Assembly (NCBI GenBank): GCA_910579495.1
Contig: CAJTVD010000041.1
Location: 1 to 20,152, forward strand
DNA: 20,152 nucleotides
Direction of reading: 5' to 3'
Origin: an uncultured Lachnospiraceae bacterium
GTDB lineage: Bacteria; Bacillota; Clostridia; Lachnospirales; Lachnospiraceae
Under the pieces are notes generated by a model. The model was not told the origin of the DNA. It did not search any database and worked only from the letters and a program-made list of their open reading frames with translations. A program made the position numbers and the translations under genes. This document shows, one piece after another, positions 1 through 6,836 of this stretch (position 1 is the stretch's first letter; each line of letters begins with the position of its first letter).

Positions 1-221
1 CCCCATTCATCAGCGTTTCCAAGTATTGCAAAGAAAGTGATCATAATAATATCCCCCAATAAATGTTTCACATAGGACGCATGGCGGTAGTCAGACACCA
101 TATCGGCATATCCTTTGATTTTTTCAATCAGTGTATCATTATGTCCAATCATTTCGGGTGAAATACCGTTCCCTTCAAAAACATCCTGTAATGCCTGTAA
201 CTTTGTAGATTTTTTCGCCAT
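1..221 (-). CDS. ISAs1-family transposase, N-terminal part (runs off the window)
   Basis: The gene reads leftward from an ATG at 221 and is cut by the window edge after 73 codons. A GAGGGA ribosome binding site lies a few bases before the start. The visible protein begins MAKKSTKLQALQDVFEGNG, and from about residue 45 it shows the N-terminal signature of ISAs1-type transposases (DDE_Tnp_1-associated domain): D-Y-R-H, then V-K-H-L-L-G-D-I-I, then A-I-L-G-N-A-D-E-W. That domain precedes the DDE catalytic core, which lies outside the window. The family catalyses DNA-mediated transposition of a small insertion sequence. I cannot tell whether the element is intact, and I did not find its terminal inverted repeat with confidence. 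Confidence 0.75.
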   Translation of the reverse strand, partial: MAKKSTKLQALQDVFEGNGISPEMIGHNDTLIEKIKGYADMVSDYRHASYVKHLLGDIIMITFFAILGNADEW

Positions 222-276
222 TTTTATCCCTCATCTTTGCTATAAATGTACTAAAACGATTATATCAAAGAGAGTC

Positions 277-309
277 AAAAAAGAGAATGGGGAAATTCCA
301 CATTCTCTT
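277..309 (-). terminator. Rho-independent terminator-like hairpin upstream of the transposase
   Basis: The arms AAGAGAATG (281-289) and CATTCTCTT (301-309) are perfect inverted repeats around an 11-base loop. Read on the minus strand, the GAGAATG/CATTCTC stem is followed by six T residues (282-277). It sits about 60 bases upstream of the transposase start in the transposase's own direction, so it could block read-through into the IS element; such shields are known for IS elements. On the plus strand the following T-run is weaker (CATTTTTG). Confidence 0.5.
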
Positions 310-358
310 AACATTTTTGTAACTTTATAAGTTTATCCTGATAGGATGAGGATTTTTC

Positions 359-387
359 TTGACTTCTATTTCATGGCATGGTAGCAT
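359..387 (+). promoter_or_regulatory. Sigma-A-like promoter with extended -10
   Basis: A -35 box TTGACT (359-364) is separated by 17 bases from TAGCAT (382-387), which is preceded by TGG, giving an extended -10. A small palindrome ATCCT-GAT-AGGAT (335-347) lies 11 bases before the -35 and could be an operator. The promoter points at the relic at 425-543 and the epimerase-like gene. The distance to that gene is about 180 bases, so the link is inferred. Confidence 0.45.
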
Positions 388-424
388 GATAAACGTATGA
401 TGAAACACTTTACTGTGTTAGTGA

Positions 425-543
425 GATAAAGTAGCAGCTGATACGGTTGTGGTAATGCGCTTTGCTGCAGAAAAAGGTTTTTGGTTACTGTCCATAGAAG
501 CGGGAGATTTTCTGAAGCAGCACAGACAGGCAAATAGTTTATA
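425..543 (+). pseudogene. Possible 3' relic of an unrecognised gene
   Basis: After an in-frame TGA, 38 codons read as protein-like sequence (DKVAADTVVVMRFAAEKGFW, then LLSIEAGDFLKQHRQANSL) and end in TAA at 541-543. The composition looks like the C-terminus of a globular protein. There is no start codon with a ribosome binding site, and the only ATG (455) would give 28 residues. I do not recognise the family. It lies between an IS element and the next gene, which would suit a gene cut down by an insertion or deletion. Confidence 0.3.
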
Positions 544-566
544 ATAAAGCTTGTGGGAGATGAATG

Positions 567-1433
567 ATGAAAATTTTGGTAATAGGCGGCACCAGGTTTT
601 TTGGCATACATACGGTAAATGAACTTTTATCAAAAGGTCATGATGTTACAATTGCTACACGGGGAAACAGACCCGATTCATATGGTAACAGAGTAAACCG
701 TATTATACTCGAAAGAACAAATGAACAGAGTATGAAAAATGCTTTGAGTAGTAGCTATTATGATGTCGTAATTGATAAAATTGCTTATTGCCCTTATGAT
801 ATAAAATATGTAATGGAAGCTGTCAATTGTGATAAATATATCCATATGTCCAGCACAGCCGTTTATGAACCTAAGCACATGAATACGGTTGAATCTGATT
901 TTGACGGTGTTTCTAAAGAATTGGTATGGTGTGACAGGAAAGATTTTTCATACGGGGAAGTAAAGCGGCAGGCAGAGTGCGCTTTATGGCAGGAATATCG
1001 GGACAGGAATTGGATTGCGGTAAGATATCCATTTGTAGCAGGGAGCGATGATTATACAAAAAGATTGGCGTTTTATGTGGAGCATACCATGAAATCAATC
1101 CCGATGGATATTGACAATTTGGATAGTCAGCTGGGATTTATCCGTTCCGATGAAGCCGGGAAATTTATGGCTTTTTTGATTGATCAGGATATCAGGGGTG
1201 CAATCAATGGAAGCTCCGAAGGGACCATTTCCATAAGAGAAATAATTGAGTATGTTGAAAAGAAGACCGGAGCAAAGGCATTTGTTGACAAAACGGGAGA
1301 AAGGGCTCCATATAATGGAGAATCGGACTATAGTATTAATACAGAAAAGGCAAGAGCTTTAGGCTTTCGTTTCACGGTACTTCATGATTGGATATATAAA
1401 CTTTTAGATTATTATATTCAGGGAGTTAATTGA
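567..1433 (+). CDS. NAD-dependent epimerase/dehydratase-like (extended SDR) protein
   Basis: This is a 288-residue extended short-chain dehydrogenase/reductase-like protein. A Rossmann nucleotide-binding motif GGTRFFG sits immediately at the N-terminus (K-I-L-V-I-G-G-T-R-F-F-G). An M-S-S-T-A-V-Y strand-end carries the usual Ser/Thr, and a Y-G-E-V-K-R segment near residue 130 gives the YxxxK catalytic pair. Family members oxidise, epimerise or reduce nucleotide sugars or related substrates with NAD(P). The substrate cannot be told from the sequence. GGGAG (555-559) is 7 bases before the ATG at 567 and only 4 before the ATG at 564, so 567 is the better start. The gene is A+T-richer than the transporter genes that follow. 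It appears monocistronic, with about 80 bases before the next gene. Confidence 0.8.
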   Translation: MKILVIGGTRFFGIHTVNELLSKGHDVTIATRGNRPDSYGNRVNRIILERTNEQSMKNALSSSYYDVVIDKIAYCPYDIKYVMEAVNCDKYIHMSSTAVYEPKHMNTVESDFDGVSKELVWCDRKDFSYGEVKRQAECALWQEYRDRNWIAVRYPFVAGSDDYTKRLAFYVEHTMKSIPMDIDNLDSQLGFIRSDEAGKFMAFLIDQDIRGAINGSSEGTISIREIIEYVEKKTGAKAFVDKTGERAPYNGESDYSINTEKARALGFRFTVLHDWIYKLLDYYIQGVN

Positions 1434-1514
1434 CTTCCAGTTTGGAGAACTGTCAACTGTAAAAACACATTTCTAAAAAGAGCAATATTATATGGCAAAC
1501 CAGGAGGAGAGATT

Positions 1515-2420
1515 ATGAAAATGAAAAAAATGGCAGGGATATTTATGGCAGCGGCGGTGGCCGCAGGGATTTTGTCTGGCTGCGGCCAGAAGGAAGCGGC
1601 GGCGGATACCGGGACAAAGGAGGATACAGCCGCCCAAAGCGAGGATACCGGGGCAGGAAACGGCAATGTATCCAACGGGGAAGATACCGGGGAAGAGGAA
1701 AGCGCTGGTGGGAAAGAGAAAGGGGCTACGTTTACTGTAGGCTTTGACGCGGAATTTCCGCCTTACGGTTATATGGATGAAAATGGCGAATACACAGGCT
1801 TTGATTTGGAGCTTGCCCAGGAGGTGTGCGCACGCAACGGCTGGGAGCTGGTAAAGCAGCCGATCGACTGGGACTCCAAGGACATGGAGCTTTCATCAGG
1901 CTCCATTGACTGTATCTGGAACGGCTTTACCATGAATGGGAGGGAGGATGCATATACCTGGTCCGTGCCTTATGTGGACAACAGCCAGGTATTTGTTGTA
2001 AAATCTGATGCGGGAATCTCATCTTTTGAAGACCTGGCGGGCAAGGCCGTAGGTGTGCAGAAGGATTCCTCTGCCCTTGCGGCCCTGGAGTCTGATGCAT
2101 CAGAGCTGGCGGGAACCTTTGGGGAGCTGGGGCAGTATGCGGATTACAATACAGGCTTTATGGATCTGGAAGCGGGGGCGATAGACGCAATCGCCATTGA
2201 CATTGGCGTAGCGGATTACCAGATTGCTTCCCGGGGAGAAGGCTATCTGATCCTGGAGGAACGCCTGGCTACGGAACAGTATGGTATCGGATTTTTGCTT
2301 GGAAATGAGGAATTAAAAGACCAGGTGGAAAGTACCCTGCTGGAGATGGCCCAGGACGGCAAGTTTATGGAAATTGCCCAAAAGTACGGGCTGGAGGGCA
2401 GCGTTTGCCTGGGCAGGTAG
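1515..2420 (+). CDS. Polar amino-acid ABC transporter substrate-binding lipoprotein
   Basis: A 301-residue extracellular solute-binding protein of family 3 (SBP_bac_3), which captures an amino acid and delivers it to the membrane permease. An AGGAGGAGA site just before the ATG fixes the start. Residues 1-23 form a lipoprotein signal with lipobox L-S-G-C (Cys23 to be lipidated), followed by a low-complexity acidic Gly/Ser/Glu/Asp linker to about residue 70. The linker repeats E-D-T-G, encoded by recurring GATACCGGG units. The binding domain begins F-T-V-G-F-D-A-E-F-P-P-Y-G-Y, then Y-T-G-F-D-L-E-L-A, as in family members. Later segments typical of the fold include V-G-V-Q-K-D-S-S-A and the closing F-M-E-I-A-Q-K-Y-G. 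The permease and ATPase follow in the same direction. The ligand is not determinable; cystine, glutamine and others are all possible. Confidence 0.93.
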   Translation: MKMKKMAGIFMAAAVAAGILSGCGQKEAAADTGTKEDTAAQSEDTGAGNGNVSNGEDTGEEESAGGKEKGATFTVGFDAEFPPYGYMDENGEYTGFDLELAQEVCARNGWELVKQPIDWDSKDMELSSGSIDCIWNGFTMNGREDAYTWSVPYVDNSQVFVVKSDAGISSFEDLAGKAVGVQKDSSALAALESDASELAGTFGELGQYADYNTGFMDLEAGAIDAIAIDIGVADYQIASRGEGYLILEERLATEQYGIGFLLGNEELKDQVESTLLEMAQDGKFMEIAQKYGLEGSVCLGR

Positions 2421-2620
2421 TGTGAAGAAAAGTGGAAGAAACGCCTTAAAAGGCGGGCATTCTTTACCTGGATTTGAGTTGCTGCAAAGCGGCAATATGG
2501 AAGCCAGGGGGCAAAGGACAAATAATAATGAAGGAAAAACAGCTCCTGTGCAGACAGTTTCCGCGGCTTTAAGGGCGGCGGAAGGGGAAGCGGCGGGGCG
2601 GGACTGGAACAGGTGAAAAA

Positions 2621-3268
2621 ATGAGCACAGGAACAATGCTGATGCAGTTGGGAAAGGGTATGGTGTCAACGGCGGAAATTTTCCTCCTTACCCTGGTCTT
2701 TTCCCTGCCCCTGGGCCTTTTGGTCTCCTTTGGGAGAATGTCAAAAAACGGTCTAGTGAGTGGGCTTTCTAAATTTTACATATCAGTTATGAGAGGGACG
2801 CCCCTGATGCTGCAGCTTCTGGTGGTTTACTTTGCACCCTTTTATCTTTTCGGGCTGAATCTCCGGGGCTATCGGTTTCCGGCGATTATTCTTGCTTTTT
2901 CCATCAACTATGCAGCATATTTTGCGGAAATATACCGGGGAGGTATTGCATCCATGGCAGCGGGACAGTATGAGGCGGCGAAGGTGTTGGGCTATAACAG
3001 GTTCCAGACCTTTTTCAAGATCATCCTGCCCCAGGTGCTGAAGCGGATTCTGCCCTCCATTACCAATGAGACCATTACCCTTGTAAAAGATACCTCCCTT
3101 GCTTTTGTGCTTGCCCACGCGGAGATGTTCACTATGGCCAAGCAGATTGCGGCGAAGGAGACAAGCATGGTGCCTCTTATGGTGGCGGGGCTGTTCTACT
3201 ATCTGTTTAATTTTGTGGTGGCGTTTGTGATGGAGCAGATTGAGAAATCAATGAATTATTACAGGTAG
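2621..3268 (+). CDS. Amino-acid ABC transporter permease (HisM/GlnP type)
   Basis: A 215-residue integral membrane protein with about five hydrophobic segments, the usual length for this family. The EAA loop that docks on the ATPase is clear from about residue 115 (G-Q-Y-E-A-A-K-V-L-G-Y, then I-I-L-P-Q). The M-R-G-T-P-L-M-L-Q motif near residues 57-65 is diagnostic of polar amino-acid permeases. The ATG is preceded by AGGTG. About 200 bases separate it from the binding-protein gene, an unusually long gap for an operon. That gap holds small inverted repeats (CGCCTT-AA-AAGGCG at about 2441, TTGCTGC-AAA-GCGGCAA at about 2478) but no T-run, so they may balance mRNA levels rather than terminate. 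The ATPase gene follows after 10 bases. Confidence 0.93.
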   Translation: MSTGTMLMQLGKGMVSTAEIFLLTLVFSLPLGLLVSFGRMSKNGLVSGLSKFYISVMRGTPLMLQLLVVYFAPFYLFGLNLRGYRFPAIILAFSINYAAYFAEIYRGGIASMAAGQYEAAKVLGYNRFQTFFKIILPQVLKRILPSITNETITLVKDTSLAFVLAHAEMFTMAKQIAAKETSMVPLMVAGLFYYLFNFVVAFVMEQIEKSMNYYR

Positions 3269-3278
3269 GAGGGGCACA

Positions 3279-4049
3279 ATGGAGAAAAGTACCAGAGTTT
3301 TTCTTGAAATCAATCATATGAGCAAGGGCTTCGGCGGCCTTGATGTTATCAGGGATATTTCCCTTTCTGTTAAGGAAGGGGAGGTGATATCAATTATCGG
3401 GCCTTCCGGTTCAGGGAAGTCCACATTGCTCCGGTGTGCCACTATGCTGGAGAAAATGGACGGCGGGGAGCTTTCCTATCTTGGTGAAAAGGCGGCGTGG
3501 CAGGAGGGCGGCAGATGCGTTTACGCCGGAAAAAGCAAGCTGAAGGAAATACGGAAGAATTTCGGCCTTGTTTTTCAGAATTTCAATTTATTTCCCCATT
3601 ACAGCGTTATGAAGAATATAACGGACGCTCCCACAAGTGTGGATGGCGTTCCCCAAAAGGAAGCCAAGGAGCGGGCGCTTTCCCTGCTTTCCCAGCTGGG
3701 GCTATCCGATAAAGCGGATGCCTATCCTTACCAGCTTTCCGGCGGGCAGCAGCAGCGGGTGTCTATCGCCAGAGCCCTGGCCCTGCAGCCGAAGATCCTC
3801 TTTTTTGACGAGCCAACCTCTGCCCTGGACCCGGAGCTTACAGGGGAGGTGCTGAAGGTGATTAAGCAGCTTGCCAGGGAACATATGACCATGATCATTG
3901 TAACCCATGAAATGCAGTTTGCCAGGGAACTGTCAGACCGGATTATTTTTATGGAGCAGGGGGTGATTCAGGCAGAGGGTACGCCGGAGGAAATCTTTGC
4001 TTCTGATAAGGAGAGAGTGCGGGCATTTATGGGGAAGTTTCAAGTGTAG
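3279..4049 (+). CDS. Amino-acid ABC transporter ATP-binding protein (GlnQ/HisP type)
   Basis: A 256-residue nucleotide-binding subunit that powers the importer with the preceding permease and lipoprotein. All motifs are intact: Walker A GPSGSGKST at 41-49, Q-loop Gln100 in G-L-V-F-Q-N-F-N-L-F-P-H, signature LSGGQQQR from 153, Walker B ILFFDEP from 173, a D-loop in S-A-L-D-P-E, and the switch His210 in V-T-H-E-M. A stretch of about 20 residues between Walker A and the Q-loop (around 70-92, rich in Gly and Lys) is slightly longer than in the standard family members but lies in a variable region. AGGAGGGG sits 5 bases before the ATG, and the gene starts 10 bases after the permease stop, so the two are co-transcribed. 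Confidence 0.95.
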   Translation: MEKSTRVFLEINHMSKGFGGLDVIRDISLSVKEGEVISIIGPSGSGKSTLLRCATMLEKMDGGELSYLGEKAAWQEGGRCVYAGKSKLKEIRKNFGLVFQNFNLFPHYSVMKNITDAPTSVDGVPQKEAKERALSLLSQLGLSDKADAYPYQLSGGQQQRVSIARALALQPKILFFDEPTSALDPELTGEVLKVIKQLAREHMTMIIVTHEMQFARELSDRIIFMEQGVIQAEGTPEEIFASDKERVRAFMGKFQV

Positions 4050-4061
4050 CAATATAAAAAT

Positions 4062-4090
4062 TTGATTTATTTCCTCAGAGATGATATTAT
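4062..4090 (+). promoter_or_regulatory. Strong promoter for the leader peptide and CD3324-like gene
   Basis: TTGATT (4062-4067), a 17-base spacer and TATTAT (4085-4090) make a near-consensus promoter, with TGA directly before the -10 (extended -10). Transcription would begin near 4097, so the first translatable unit on the RNA is the 8-codon leader at 4122. The start of the accessory island coincides with this promoter, directly after the transporter stop codon. Confidence 0.65.
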
Positions 4091-4121
4091 GAAAAAGAAA
4101 TTTTAGAAAGGGGATTTGTAT

Positions 4122-4148
4122 ATGAAACGATATGTTATGTTTGCATAG
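4122..4148 (+). CDS. Putative 8-residue leader peptide (copy A)
   Basis: An ATG with a strong ribosome binding site (GAAAGGGGA, about 9 bases upstream) opens an 8-codon frame, MKRYVMFA, ending at TAG (4146-4148). It is the first well-initiated frame after the predicted transcription start near 4097. The last codons and stop (TTTGCATAG) lie in, or at the edge of, the 5' arm of the following hairpin, the layout expected of an attenuation leader. A second copy at 6310 also ends F-A-stop. It is short enough to be chance, but the ribosome binding site and the duplication argue against that. Confidence 0.45.
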   Translation: MKRYVMFA

Positions 4149-4192
4149 CACTGGCTATTGCAATAATAAATAATTGTTATAGCCAATGCTAT
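4145..4192 (+). promoter_or_regulatory. Leader hairpin (copy A), possible attenuator or translation switch
   Basis: ATAGCA (4145-4150) pairs with TGCTAT (4187-4192), and TGGCTAT (4152-4158) pairs with ATAGCCA (4179-4185), with one C/A mismatch between them. GCAAT (4160-4164) continues the stem with ATTGT (4173-4177). The leader stop codon lies inside the 5' arm, so a ribosome at the end of the leader would open the structure. No T-run follows, so it is not a simple terminator. The downstream gene's GGGAGG site is about 17 bases past the hairpin and is not itself sequestered in this fold. Confidence 0.5.
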
Positions 4193-4220
4193 TCCTGAAA
4201 ATAAACTTTGGGAGGCAGAC

Positions 4221-4490
4221 ATGGGCTATAGGAAAGCAGAAGAAATTCTGCCAATTGAGATAATAGAACTGATACAGCAGTATGTTGATGGAGAAAATAT
4301 TTATATTCCACGCAAGTCATCACATAGACAGGCATGGGGCACAGGCACGCAAATCAAGCAGGAACTTTTGATGCGTAACCAACAAATTTACAAGGATTAT
4401 CTTGCTGGAAGTAAAACTTCAGAATTAGCCTGCAAATATTATCTGTCAAAAAAGAGCATACAGCGTATCCTTCGAAATATGAGCGAGTAA
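4221..4490 (+). CDS. Small CD3324-like helix-turn-helix protein
   Basis: An 89-residue protein resembling the CD3324 family of small Firmicute proteins, which have a Mor-activator-like fold. Visible hallmarks are the N-terminal K-A-E-E-I-L-P-I-E-I-I-E-L-I-Q-Q-Y-V-D-G, then I-Y-I-P-R-K and A-W-G-T-G-T. The C-terminal L-A-C-K-Y-Y-L-S-K-K-S-I-Q-R-I-L reads as a helix-turn-helix recognition element. A DNA-binding role follows from this but is not proven for the family. GGGAGG (4210-4215) precedes the ATG at a good distance. It is preceded by the leader/hairpin module and closed by a strong terminator, so it forms its own transcript. Confidence 0.75.
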   Translation: MGYRKAEEILPIEIIELIQQYVDGENIYIPRKSSHRQAWGTGTQIKQELLMRNQQIYKDYLAGSKTSELACKYYLSKKSIQRILRNMSE

Positions 4491-4494
4491 TGAC

Positions 4495-4530
4495 ATGGGC
4501 TGATACCTTGGTATTGGCTCATAATTTTTT
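4495..4530 (+). terminator. Rho-independent terminator after the CD3324-like gene
   Basis: ATGGGCTGATACC (4495-4507) and GGTATTGGCTCAT (4510-4522) form a 13-position stem fully paired with three G-U wobbles. AATTTTTT (4523-4530) follows directly. It begins 4 bases after the stop codon, so the methyltransferase pair downstream needs its own promoter. Confidence 0.85.
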
Positions 4531-4620
4531 ATAAAAATGTGTAAGGTGTCATATGGTATTAGAGTATGCTATTCTAAACCACAGAAGTGGAAATAAAAGT
4601 ATATATGAGGTTGAAGAAAT

Positions 4621-5325
4621 ATGGAATCACATGAAAAACATTTGCAGGACTTAAAGCAATGGCTTCACGATACATCGGATTCTCCATTGGAGGAGATGTC
4701 TGATTTTTTTACAAAGCGATTGGAAGGCTATGAGGAACATATGGCTATCTGGGAAAAATCTTATCAAATGTTTTCGGAAGTTTTGCCCTCTGATTGCCGG
4801 AACATTTTAGACTTAGGGTGTGGAACGGGTTTGGAATTAGATAAAATCTGGGAAAAAAATCCGGACATGGAAGTAACTGGTGTAGATTTATGTCATAGCA
4901 TGCTGGATAAGCTGCTGAAAAAGCATTCTGGTAAACGCCTTACCGTAGTATGTCAGGATTATTTCAAATACGATTTTGGACACGAAAAGTGGGACGCAGT
5001 CATTTCTTTTGAAAGTCTGCATCATTTTCTGCCGGAACGCAAAAAGGAACTGTACCGAAACGCCTATAATGGCCTAAAACGTGGTGGTGTTTTTCTTTTG
5101 GGAGATTACATTGCCTGTTGTGATGAGGAAGAGGAACTATTGTATAGCACATACTTAAAACGGAGAAATCAGTTTGCAATACCGGATAATCGTTTCGTTC
5201 ATTTTGATATCCCACTGACCTTGGAACATGAAAGGGAATTGTTGCAAAATGCAGGATTTGCGATTGAGAAAGTCTTGGACAATCCTGACGGCGCAACAAT
5301 TATTGCAGCCGGAAAAGGAGACTGA
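4621..5325 (+). CDS. Class I SAM-dependent methyltransferase
   Basis: A 234-residue cytosolic methyltransferase of the Rossmann-like class I fold. Motif I is clear at residues 63-72 (L-D-L-G-C-G-T-G-L-E), followed by an acidic end of strand 2 in V-T-G-V-D-L. Motif IV-like D-A-V-I-S-F-E-S-L-H-H-F comes next, and G-L-K-R-G-G-V-F-L-L-G-D marks the later strand. The architecture matches small-molecule methyltransferases (Methyltransf_11/25 type) rather than the Erm or Cfr rRNA enzymes, but the substrate cannot be read from sequence. GAGG upstream of the ATG gives a usable ribosome binding site. The next methyltransferase starts 4 bases after its stop, so the two are an operon. The terminator at 4495-4530 isolates them from the gene before. 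No clear -35/-10 pair stands out in the gap. Confidence 0.88.
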   Translation: MESHEKHLQDLKQWLHDTSDSPLEEMSDFFTKRLEGYEEHMAIWEKSYQMFSEVLPSDCRNILDLGCGTGLELDKIWEKNPDMEVTGVDLCHSMLDKLLKKHSGKRLTVVCQDYFKYDFGHEKWDAVISFESLHHFLPERKKELYRNAYNGLKRGGVFLLGDYIACCDEEEELLYSTYLKRRNQFAIPDNRFVHFDIPLTLEHERELLQNAGFAIEKVLDNPDGATIIAAGKGD

Positions 5326-5328
5326 ATT

Positions 5329-6258
5329 ATGGATTATAGCAGAAAAATATCGGAACGTTTGTGGAATATGCCGGATAAAGGCGAATTAGAAAGCCACCGC
5401 GAGGAAACCTTTATTGATGACATTATCCAAAAGAGACATATAGAAAAGGAACTGCTCTCACATTTGGATGGAATAAAAACGGTGTTTGACGGCGGTGCGG
5501 GATGTGGAAGGTTTTCCATTCTTCTGGCAAAAAAGGGCTGTGCAGTTACGCATTTTGATATATCGCAGCCCATGATAGACAAGGCTAAGGAACTGGCGGA
5601 AAAAGAAGGAGTGCTTGACAAAATAACCTTTGTGAAAGGCGCATTGGAGGATTTGAAAGGTTTCAACGACAAATCCTTTGATATGGTAATTTCTTTTGAT
5701 GCCCCAGTCTCGTATACTTATCCCAATCAGAAAAAAGTAATCGGTGAACTTGTACGCATATGCCGCAAACGGATTATGCTAAGCGTATCAAGTCGTTTGG
5801 GTTCTCTTCCGTATTTGGCAAATCCAATGCAAAAATACCAATTCCTATTAGATGAGAACTGCGATGACCCATTTGTTAAATGGTGCGTTGGTAACAAGGA
5901 AAATGCCATCGAAGCATATCATTTCAGCAAGGAGGCTTCTATGAATCTATACAAGAACGGGCTGATGGGAGGCGACAGTGAGATTGCCGAATATGAAAAT
6001 GGAGGTACACCGTGGTGCATCACATATACTTTTATGCCGGATGAATTAGAGGATATACTCAAAACTTACGGCGTAAAAAATATTAAACTGGCAGGCCCCG
6101 GGGCATATGCAAGGACACTTCCGAGAGAATTGCTTGTGAAAATTATGTATGATTCAAAACAGCGTTCTGACTTTTTGGACTTTTGCCATTATTATGACTC
6201 TAATCCGTTCGTATGCGGCATGGGAAAAGATAACTTATTTGCCCAGGGCGAACTATGA
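5329..6258 (+). CDS. Second class I SAM-dependent methyltransferase
   Basis: A 309-residue methyltransferase with motif I at about residues 52-61 (V-F-D-G-G-A-G-C-G-R), a strand-2 acidic residue in V-T-H-F-D-I-S, and the motif IV region F-D-M-V-I-S-F-D-A-P. It is longer than its neighbour, with an added C-terminal part (roughly residues 160-309) rich in aromatic residues, including T-P-W-C-I-T-Y-T-F. That part probably shapes the substrate pocket. The two enzymes are clearly diverged, so this is not a recent duplication. AAGGAG upstream of the ATG and a 3-base spacer to the previous stop show tight coupling. Two adjacent methyltransferases may act successively on one small molecule, but that is inference. 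Confidence 0.87.
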   Translation: MDYSRKISERLWNMPDKGELESHREETFIDDIIQKRHIEKELLSHLDGIKTVFDGGAGCGRFSILLAKKGCAVTHFDISQPMIDKAKELAEKEGVLDKITFVKGALEDLKGFNDKSFDMVISFDAPVSYTYPNQKKVIGELVRICRKRIMLSVSSRLGSLPYLANPMQKYQFLLDENCDDPFVKWCVGNKENAIEAYHFSKEASMNLYKNGLMGGDSEIAEYENGGTPWCITYTFMPDELEDILKTYGVKNIKLAGPGAYARTLPRELLVKIMYDSKQRSDFLDFCHYYDSNPFVCGMGKDNLFAQGEL

Positions 6259-6309
6259 TGATTTTAACAGATTTGTGTTGAAAATATAACGAGAGGAGAA
6301 AGATATTTT

Positions 6310-6336
6310 ATGACTACGCCTGTTTATTTTGCATAG
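6310..6336 (+). CDS. Putative 8-residue leader peptide (copy B)
   Basis: GAGAGGAGA about 10 bases before an ATG opens an 8-codon frame, MTTPVYFA, ending at TAG (6334-6336). It mirrors copy A at 4122: same length, same F-A-stop ending, and the DNA from TTTGCATAGCA through TGGCTATTGCA matches copy A except for one deleted base. The codons before the shared block differ, so the conserved part is the end of the leader and the hairpin arm. No convincing promoter of its own was found. It may be read from the methyltransferase operon, which ends 51 bases upstream. Confidence 0.45.
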   Translation: MTTPVYFA

Positions 6337-6391
6337 CATGGCTATTGCATATAATTAAAAAAATAAAACGAAATAATGTAATAGCCCATGC
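6336..6391 (+). promoter_or_regulatory. Leader hairpin (copy B)
   Basis: GCATG (6336-6340) pairs with CATGC (6387-6391), GCTATT (6341-6346) pairs with AATAGC (6380-6385) around one bulged C, and GCAT (6347-6350) continues with ATGT (6376-6379). The loop is A-rich. As in copy A, the 5' arm starts at the leader stop codon. The first possible start of the downstream protein (TTG 6345) is buried in the stem, so opening the hairpin could control translation. Confidence 0.5.
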
Positions 6392-6836
6392 ATCATGGTA
6401 TAAAAATGAACATGAGATGTATATGAGCTATTTGAGAAAAATTGAATATGAAATTGTACTGAAGGATTCCTTTTGGATTATCAGGAATTGTCCTAAATGC
6501 GGCAGAAAGGCACATTATATAAACACAAAAAAGTTTCGCGTCAATGCGAATGGAAACATACTGGATATCTGGCTGATCTATCAATGTGCAGAATGTAAAC
6601 ATACGCTTAATCTTGCAATTTATGGACGCAAGAAGGTTTCTTCCATAACAAAAGATGAATATCAGTGTTTTTTAGACAACGACGAACAGCTTGCGGAAAT
6701 GTATGGTAAAAATATGCAGTTATTTCAGGCAAATAAAGCAGTTATTGATTTTGACAGACTGCAGCGAAGCCAAAAAGGAAACAGGGTATTATATTCAAGC
6801 TATAAATACCCTCCGAAAGATAGTAGATGGCATTGA
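6345..6836 (+). CDS. DUF1062-like zinc-ribbon protein, C-terminus probably altered
   Basis: The frame is open from 6282 and the most 5' usable start is TTG at 6345 (163 residues). ATG 6417 or 6423 would give 139 or 137 residues, and none has a strong ribosome binding site. The conserved part matches DUF1062: C-P-K-C-G-R-K-A, then K-K-F-R-V-N-A-N-G-N, I-D-W-L-I-Y-Q-C-like D-I-W-L-I-Y-Q-C-A-E-C-K, then L-N-L-A-I-Y. The two C-x2-C pairs suggest a bound metal. Family function is unknown. After about residue 135 the sequence becomes unconvincing and ends Y-S-S-Y-K-Y-P-P-K-D-S-R-W-H. DUF1062 proteins as I recall them are longer, and the +1 frame over 6771-6842 reads better, so a frameshift or truncation is likely. 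It sits behind leader module B. Confidence 0.65.
   Translation: MHIIKKIKRNNVIAHASWYKNEHEMYMSYLRKIEYEIVLKDSFWIIRNCPKCGRKAHYINTKKFRVNANGNILDIWLIYQCAECKHTLNLAIYGRKKVSSITKDEYQCFLDNDEQLAEMYGKNMQLFQANKAVIDFDRLQRSQKGNRVLYSSYKYPPKDSRWH

Noticed and set aside
2374..2616. 80-codon frame overlapping the end of the binding-protein gene
   Set aside because: It starts inside the binding-protein gene in another frame with no ribosome binding site. The composition is Gly/Arg-rich and not protein-like.
4089..4106. MKKKF mini-frame before leader copy A
   Set aside because: It overlaps the predicted -10 box and lies before the inferred transcription start, so it would not be on the RNA.
4573..4581. TCTAAACCA upstream of the methyltransferase pair, identical to part of the MerR operator at 6864-6872
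   Set aside because: Only one half of the dyad is present, no -35/-10 pair with a 19-base spacer surrounds it, and a 9-base match can occur by chance. It does not show MerR control of the methyltransferases.
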